Assembly (NCBI GenBank): GCA_017506865.1
Contig: JAFCMP010000530.1
Coordinates: 186,001-250,000, forward strand
Length of the DNA stretch: 64,000 bases
Source of the DNA: Tribonema minus
Lineage: Eukaryota > Sar > Xanthophyceae > Tribonematales > Tribonemataceae
Reading direction: 5' to 3'
Shown here: positions 57,901-64,000 of the stretch, piece by piece
Layout of the letters: each line of letters starts with the position of its first letter
Numbering within the stretch: the first letter of the stretch is position 1
Translations under genes and position numbers: made by a program
Notes under the pieces: generated by a model
The model's database searches: none
Told to the model about the DNA's origin: nothing
Seen by the model: the letters and a program-made list of their open reading frames with translations, nothing else

Positions 57901-60900
57901 GCATCATGGAGCCGTGGGACGGGCCCGCGATGATGGCGTTCACGGACGGGCGCTTCATCGGCGCGACGCTCGACCGCAATGGTCTGCGCCCGAGCCGTTA
58001 CTACGTGACGGACGACGACAGGGTGCTGCTCAGCAGCGAGGTGAGGAGAGGGCGGGCTCGGGGGCCGATGACGCACGCGTGCTGACGGCGGGCGTTGTGC
58101 CGCATCAGAGGCAGTTTCAGAGTTCAAGGTTGAAGTTCAGAGTTGAACTATTGCGAGCGAGAAGTGGAGGGTTGCTTGCACTCTAGGTTGGATTTCCATT
58201 CTGCCTGTTCAGTGCTGTGCTTGAGCCTCATGCTGTGCTACTGTGTTTTTAAAGCCCGTGAAGTACATGCTTCAACGGCAGTACATCCAAATGCACAAGT
58301 GTATTTACACGCCCCTCCAGCAGCCGCCTGGCAACAGGCACGCCACGGCACCGCCAACCGCTTACGCTGCGTGATCCGCTGCCTCGGCTGGCCGCTCTGC
58401 TCGGGCGACAAACACACACAGGTCACAGCGTGTCATCTTCTGCTCTCAGAAATGCTCACAACTGCGCACTTGCTACTGTACCTGTTCTTTGACGCAGGTG
58501 GGCGTGCTACCTGGGGAGGACGACGCCGGCGTGAAGATCAAGGCGCGCCTGGAGCCCGGCAAGATGTTCCTGGTGGACCTGGAGAAGGGCGCCATCATAC
58601 CTGACGACGTCGTCAAGGAGGTGAGCTACTTTTACCACACGTATGTTCATGCCGCCATGAGCATGTACGCACAAGCTCTAATCGGCGCGTGCGTTACGCG
58701 CGCGCAGAGCAGTAGGTCAGGTCGGTGTGCGCGCTTGAGGTCACGTGTGGAAGCACGCAGCGCAGTTGGAGCTGTGTGAGAAGTGCGCGCCGTCGCAGGC
58801 TTGTACATGCTGATGCTATTCAGAAGATGCACGAGATTATGCGGTCACCAGGGTGTGAGAAAACGCGACCCAAGAGCAGACACACGGTGCATTCACATGT
58901 TATCTGTCTGTCTAATGGCACGCCTGAGGATGACTCCGCGCATTGGAGGGCACCGCATGACAGGGGCACCATTGCATGCCTGCTGTGCGTTGCGGGGTCA
59001 CACCACTCCCATCATCTAGAGTGTCTCAACTTCAAGTTGAAGCAGCTGACCCGCGCACGCCGTTCTTGTGATCCGCCGCACCCGCCGCACAGGACTACGC
59101 CTCGCGCCTGCCGTACGCCGACTGGCTGGAGCGCAACATGCTCAACCTCAAGGACTGGGCGGCATCCACCGTCACCAAGTACAAGGTCCCGCGCTTCAAC
59201 TTTGCGGACTCGACGCGCCGCTTCAACATGTTCGGCTACACGGCGGAGACGATGGACGTGCTGCTGCTGCCCATGGCCATCGGCGGGCGCGAGGCGCTCG
59301 GCTCGATGGGCAACGACGCGCCGCTCGCCGTGCTTTCCGAGAAGCCACGCCTCATCTTCGACTACTTCAAGCAGCTGTTCGCGCAGGTATGTACGCATGG
59401 ATGGCGCCGATGTTGAGCGCATGCTCGTGGCTGCATCTGCTCAGCGGCACACTCATTTGCCCTTCGTCCTCCTGATACTCGCATTGCGCATTGCTTGCAC
59501 TTGTGTCGCACCAGCCTGTTACACCATACCATCACGTACTTCAAATTGAACTTGACGCCGATCTCATCATGCTGCACCCCCCCCCCCCCTTTGGGTCACG
59601 CAGGTCACCAACCCCCCCATCGACCCCATCCGCGAGGAGATGGTCATGTCGCTGGCATGCCCCGTTGGCCCCGAGGCCAACATGTTGGAGGTGACGCCCG
59701 AGCACTGCTCGCGCCTCCTCGTCACCAACCCCATCCTGACGCTCGGCGAGATGCAGGCGCTCAAGGACACATCGTACCGCGGCTGGCGCACCAGGGTGAG
59801 CGCGCGCGCGCACCGTTTGTTATTTTCACGTGTGTCGTCGCCACACGCGGTGTGTGCGCTGGTCGGCACGCACGAGATGCGTATGCCGTCGGCAATCTGA
59901 GGGTTTGAATGGTCATGTCGCGTTTGGCTGGGTCCCATTTGCCGGAGGGCATGCGTCCAAGGACATGGCGCTCTGCGCTGGTCGACCTGTACAAGTTTCT
60001 CATGCGTCCAAGGACATGGCGCTCTGCGCTGGTCGACCTGTACAAGCTTCTCATGTTTGCTTGTTACAAGTCCATTTGTATTCACGCTTTGCTCTGAGAG
60101 GTTTTGACACAGGTAGCCTCGCTAGTCCCTTGCGTAATGCATCCGTATTCTCCCCCCTCCCCCCCCCCAAGGTCATCACGTCGAACAGTTTTTCACCTGC
60201 GTCATGAGTTGAACGGCATATTTCTGCACAATGCAAACACACCTGCATCGCTCACCCCCCTTATCCCCCCCCCCATCCCGTCCCAGGTCCTGGACTGCAC
60301 CTTCCCCGCCGGCAGTGGCACGGACGGCCTCAACGAGGCGCTCGACGCGCTGTGCGCGGAGGCAAGCGAGGCGCTCAACGGCGGCCGCATCCAGGGCCTC
60401 GTGCTCAGCGACCGCATGGCCGGGCCGGACCGCATGCCCATCCCCTCGCTGCTGGCGTGCGGCGCCGTGCACCAGCACCTGCTGCAGACGAAGCAGCGCC
60501 TCAAGACGGGCATCTTCGTGGAGGCGGGCGACGCGCGCGAGGTGCGTGCAGTAGTGGAGCGTTGCTGCGGATCGCCCGCATGGTGTTGCCTTCTGGAATG
60601 TGTTTGTGTTTGGTGCCTTGTAACATGCCTGTGCTACATGCTTAGTTGTTGAGCGCGGTTGCGTTGTTGCGAGCTGTGTATGCGCGGAAAGATGTGCGCA
60701 AGGTCAGCAGCTGAAGTTAAAGCACTCATATTTGGCGTCAGCGAGGCCGCCCGTTTGCTTGCCCATCTGCATCTCTCTGGCGCTCTCCTCTCGCACAGTG
60801 AGCGGCAAGCAGCCTTTGCGTCAGCGTCCCGTGCGCAACTGACGCCGCTGAGCACTGCTGCTTCCGCCGCCGCAGGTGCACGACATGGCCACGCTCATCG

Positions 60901-63632
60901 GCTACGGCGCCGACGGCGTGTGCCCGTGGGTCGGCTACGAGGCGCTGGCCAAGATGAACAACGACGGCCAGGTCGCCGCCAAGGCCAAGCAGGCCTTTGC
61001 CAACGAGGAGCTCTTCAAGACATACCGCAAGTCGCTGTCCAAGGGCATCCTCAAGGTGCGCAAGTGCGCACGTGCGCATGCTTTGCAGCACAGCATCAGC
61101 CCCCCGTGTTCTCGCTGCGTGCAATGGTGCTTGCTGGCTCGCGCCCAGACTAGGTGCGCGCTGCATTGTGTTTTCGACTTGTTGCGCGCTCAATCTTGAA
61201 CTTGAGGCGTTGCTCAGTGACTCTGGAGTGCTGATGCTTTCGTTACCCCCCCCCTTCCCCCCTGATGCTTACCCCCACCCCCCCCCTCACCCCCCTCCTT
61301 CAGGTCATGTCCAAGATGGGCATCTCCACGCTGCAGTCGTACAAGGGCGCGCAGGTGTTTGAGGCGGTCGGCCTGGCCGACGACATTGTGGACCGCTGCT
61401 TCACCGGCACCACCTCGCGCCTGCAGGGCACCGGCCTTGAGGCGCTGTACACCGACATACAGACGCTGCACGGCAAGGTACGCGATGCCGCGCCGCCGCC
61501 GCGCACGTGCGCTTGCTTGGTCGGTTGCTCGCTGCGGACGTTGTCTGGTGTCACTGCGCATGGCCCTTACGCACATGGTACACGTCAACTGAATGTCACA
61601 CCCGCTTTGCGTGCAAAGGAGCTTCGTAATGACACATTCGATGCAAACTCGTGCGGGTTGGCAGGAACTGTGGGCCGATCGCGTCATCATCACAGAGAAA
61701 TGATATGCTCATGCGTCGCTGTGCTTCTGGTTGCGCGCACCGCATGCAGGCGTACCCCGCGCACTCCAACGCCGCGCCCCTCATGGACAACTACGGCATG
61801 TACCACTACCGCGACGGCGGCGAGGCGCACCTCAACAACCCCGAGACGATGGTCTACCTGCAGGTGCGTCGAGCGCTGACGCTGCGAGTCGCCACTTGAT
61901 GTGTAGCAGTACTTCAAGTCTTGAACAGTGCCGCTTGTGCTCTCAGCGAGCTCCTGCATGCTTGAGAGTCGGTCACCCAGTGCATGCGGCCTGGGTCTGC
62001 AGTGCACAGCAGCCTCATGCCCCCTCTGATGGCACAAGCAACACAACTCACTGCACAGCTCTTGAGAGATGCTCGCGTGTACATGGCACTCACGACAACT
62101 TCATGCCCCCTGTTTCAATCTGCTCTGCTCCGCGCGCGCGCAGATGGCCGCGCGCAACAACTCGCGCGAGGCGTACCGCCAGTACTCGGAGGCGGTCACC
62201 AAGGCAAACGCCAAGGTGACGCTCCGCGGCCTGCTGCGCTTCAAGTCGGACCCCGCGGCCGCGATCCCCATCGACGAGGTCGAGCCCGCGACGCAGATCA
62301 TGAAGCGCTTCTGCACGGGCGCCATGTCGCTGGGGTCCATCTCACGCGAGACGCACGAGACGCTCGCCATTGCCGTCAACACGATCGGCGGGCGCTCCAA
62401 CACAGGCGAGGGCGGCGAGGACCCGGAGCGCTTCGCGGACTCGCGCCGCTCGTCCATCAAGCAGGTGCGTAGTGTAATGCAGGGTATCGTGTGCGCGCGT
62501 TGATCGCGTGTCTTTTGCATCCTTGACCTGCACCGTGGCGACGCGTATGGTGTGAAGGCCATGCACTGTGAAAGGTAGGCAGTTCACATAAAGCCCAAGA
62601 GAGCCTGTAGTGGCGCGTGCGCGCCCGTCATGCATCCGCGCTCTCCCTTGCCAGTCGTTTGCGACCACCTCTGCATCCTTGAGCTTTCAAATCACTGCCC
62701 TGCGCCGCACGCTGCTTCACGTCCGTGTCACCCTTCCCCCGTGCTCCGCGCATTACACCTTCTCACGCGCCGCCGCCGCTACCGTGCTGCTACGCCCACA
62801 GGTCGCCAGCGGCCGCTTCGGCGTGACCTCCAACTACCTGGCCAACTCGGACCAGATCCAGATCAAGATGGCGCAGGGCGCCAAGCCCGGCGAGGGCGGC
62901 GAGCTCCCCGGCAACAAGGTGACGCGCTACATTGCCAAGAACAGGCACACCACGCCCGGCGTCGGCCTCATCTCGCCGCCGCCGCACCATGACATCTACT
63001 CCATCGAGGACCTGGCGCAGGTGAGAGAGAGAGAGAGAGTGCGCGCGATGGCTGTGCTTGGTTGGTGGCACGGCTCAGTAGGTAGCTTGGCGGCAGCTGC
63101 TGTCACTGGCTTGTGTTCGTGTCTCCTGTTCTTTGCGAGCATTTTGCGCGTTTGGAAGTGCGCAGTTGGTGGCAGGGCTCAGCTCCTTGTTTGCGCTTTT
63201 GTGTCAAGCATGGCACAATCTTGTCATGTGTTCCCTCGGAATGTGCGTGTAGTGAAGCGGCTCTGGGTGCGTGTGATGCCCGCCTTGCTGCCTGCGTGTC
63301 CCATGCCGCAATGCCGCGCGCTGACATCTCTGGCACCCCCTTAGCGCATTGCGCAACAGCCATGGAAGCGGCGCCTTGCTTCACCGTAAGTCCACTCTGA
63401 CCTCCGTGCTGAGCACTGACCACGATCACGACAATTTGCTATCTTCGGTTGCAGCTGATCCACGACCTCAAGAACGCCAACCCCAACGGCGAGGTGTCGG
63501 TGAAGCTGGTCAGCGAGGTCGGCGTGGGCGTGGTCGCTGCTGGTGTTGCCAAGGCCAAGGCCGACCACATCACCGTGTCCGGCCACGACGGCGGCACCGG
63601 CGCGGCCGTGTGGACTGCCATCAAGGGCGCAG
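54906..63632 (+). CDS. Glutamate synthase, NADH-type, N-terminal 14 exons (cut by window end)
   Basis: Converts glutamine plus 2-oxoglutarate to two glutamates (GS-GOGAT cycle). Exons: 54906-55463, 56372-56757, 57222-57300, 57771-58040, 58498-58620, 59093-59386, 59604-59795, 60287-60541, 60876-61055, 61304-61477, 61750-61863, 62144-62464, 62802-63020, 63455-63632. All junctions are GT-AG and phase-consistent, giving 1,114 of roughly 2,100 expected residues. Residues 1-40 are Arg/Ala/Ser-rich, a likely plastid or mitochondrial transit peptide. [15 protein letters not shown] gives the class II glutamine amidotransferase nucleophile, Cys56, normally exposed by propeptide removal. [29 protein letters not shown] and [11 protein letters not shown] complete that domain (to about 470). 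The central domain follows, then the FMN-binding synthase domain from about 890 ([33 protein letters not shown]). The 3Fe-4S cysteines lie beyond the window. [14 protein letters not shown] resembles NADH-GOGAT more than ferredoxin-GOGAT; this was judged from memory. No lesions were seen. Confidence 0.95.
59951..60056. repeat. 51-bp tandem duplication in glutamate synthase intron 7
   Basis: Two almost identical copies (atgcgtccaaggacatggcg at 59951 and 60002), differing by one or two bases, inside the intron between exons ending at 59795 and starting at 60287. A recent local duplication without coding effect. Confidence 0.9.
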
Positions 63633-63900
63633 GTGCGTAGCAGAGGGTAGGCAGGGAGGAGAGGGTGTGTGTGTGATAATGTCGAGGCTTTGAGTTGCGT
63701 GCTTGACACTATGCATAGCAGAGGGTAGGCAGGGATGAGAGGGGGTGTGTGTGATAATGCCGAGGCGTTGAGGTGCGTGCTTGACACTACACACTATGCA
63801 GCGGCGCGGCTGTGTGGACCGCCATCAAGGGCGCAGGTGCGTAGTAGAGGGTAGGCGAGGAGGGGGGGGGGAAGGGGGTGATGGTGTTCAGGCTTTATGT
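63599..63900. repeat. Tandem repeat that has copied the 3' end of glutamate synthase exon 14
   Basis: The intronic unit starting cagagggtaggcaggga recurs at 63641, 63719 and, diverged, about 63845, with gcgtgcttgacacta after the first two. Between the second and third units, 63803-63836 repeats the last 34 bases of exon 14 together with its GTGCGT donor. See findings for the silent differences. Confidence 0.85.
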
Positions 63901-64000
63901 TGCGTGCTTCAACATGTTGCACGAAGAGGCAAGGGTCGATGGTAGCGTTTGCACTCTTAAAGTATGTTTTTTTTTTGCTGTTGTGCAACTGCGGGTTGGC

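Noticed and set aside
1-64000. tRNA, rRNA, CRISPR or bacterial operon features
   Set aside because: None was recognised by eye: no cloverleaf-like A/B-box pair, no rRNA core motifs, no regularly spaced direct repeats with unique spacers.

Overview
The window is nuclear DNA from a GC-rich, intron-rich eukaryote. Coding sequence is fragmented into exons with mostly GTGAGC, GTGCGC or GTGCGT donors and C-rich 3' splice tracts. There are no operons, ribosome-binding sites or CRISPR arrays. I read it as an alga, most likely green: a plant-style NADH-type glutamate synthase, a casein kinase 1 with a long basic tail, a plant/algal-looking metallothionein, a Zn2Cys6 regulator (known from fungi and several algae), and short AAACCCTA/TTTAGGG-like tracts. 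The assignment is an inference; no rRNA or organellar gene is present to anchor it.

Layout, left to right. 0.9-10.9 kb (minus): a Zn2Cys6 transcription-factor gene of at least 13 exons, with glutamine- and glycine-rich exons and a PAS-like C-terminal part; its 3' end is not resolved. 10.9-13.7 kb: mostly non-coding, with palindromic telomere-like repeats. 13.7-16.3 kb (plus): a three-exon cofactor-dependent phosphoglycerate mutase. 17.1-25.0 kb (plus): a five-exon RNA-binding protein with SAP, RRM-like, RS, RGG/Gly-rich and Q/Y-rich parts. 25-31.7 kb: gene-poor, with the 3' end of a non-LTR-type retroelement. 31.7-33.3 kb (minus): a five-exon, 113-residue metallothionein with one GC-AG intron. 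34.3-39.3 kb (plus): casein kinase 1. 40.5-45.8 kb: two head-to-head, intronless paralogues with TPR and F-box-like segments, both frameshifted. 47.2-47.7 kb: a second copy of the retroelement 3' end. 48.2-50.2 kb (minus): COQ9. 51.6-52.4 kb: a broken ORF with an internally repeated module. 54.9 kb to the right edge (plus): the first 14 exons of glutamate synthase, cut by the window end.

The genes do not form one pathway. They are independent housekeeping genes (nitrogen assimilation, glycolysis, ubiquinone synthesis, kinase signalling, metal binding, RNA processing) plus one regulator and one duplicated orphan family. Exon models were built by hand from reading frame, splice-site dinucleotides and phase. 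Every junction given is phase-consistent, but none has transcript support. Two conserved genes (the RNA-binding protein and COQ9) need a one-base correction to stay in frame, so base-level indels in the assembly are a live possibility and temper every pseudogene call.

The less ordinary content is the FUS/EWS-like domain set in reversed order, the head-to-head frameshifted paralogues, the modular one-Cys-cluster-per-exon metallothionein, the silent-only duplication of a glutamate synthase exon end, and a dispersed AAGTTGAA-type motif.
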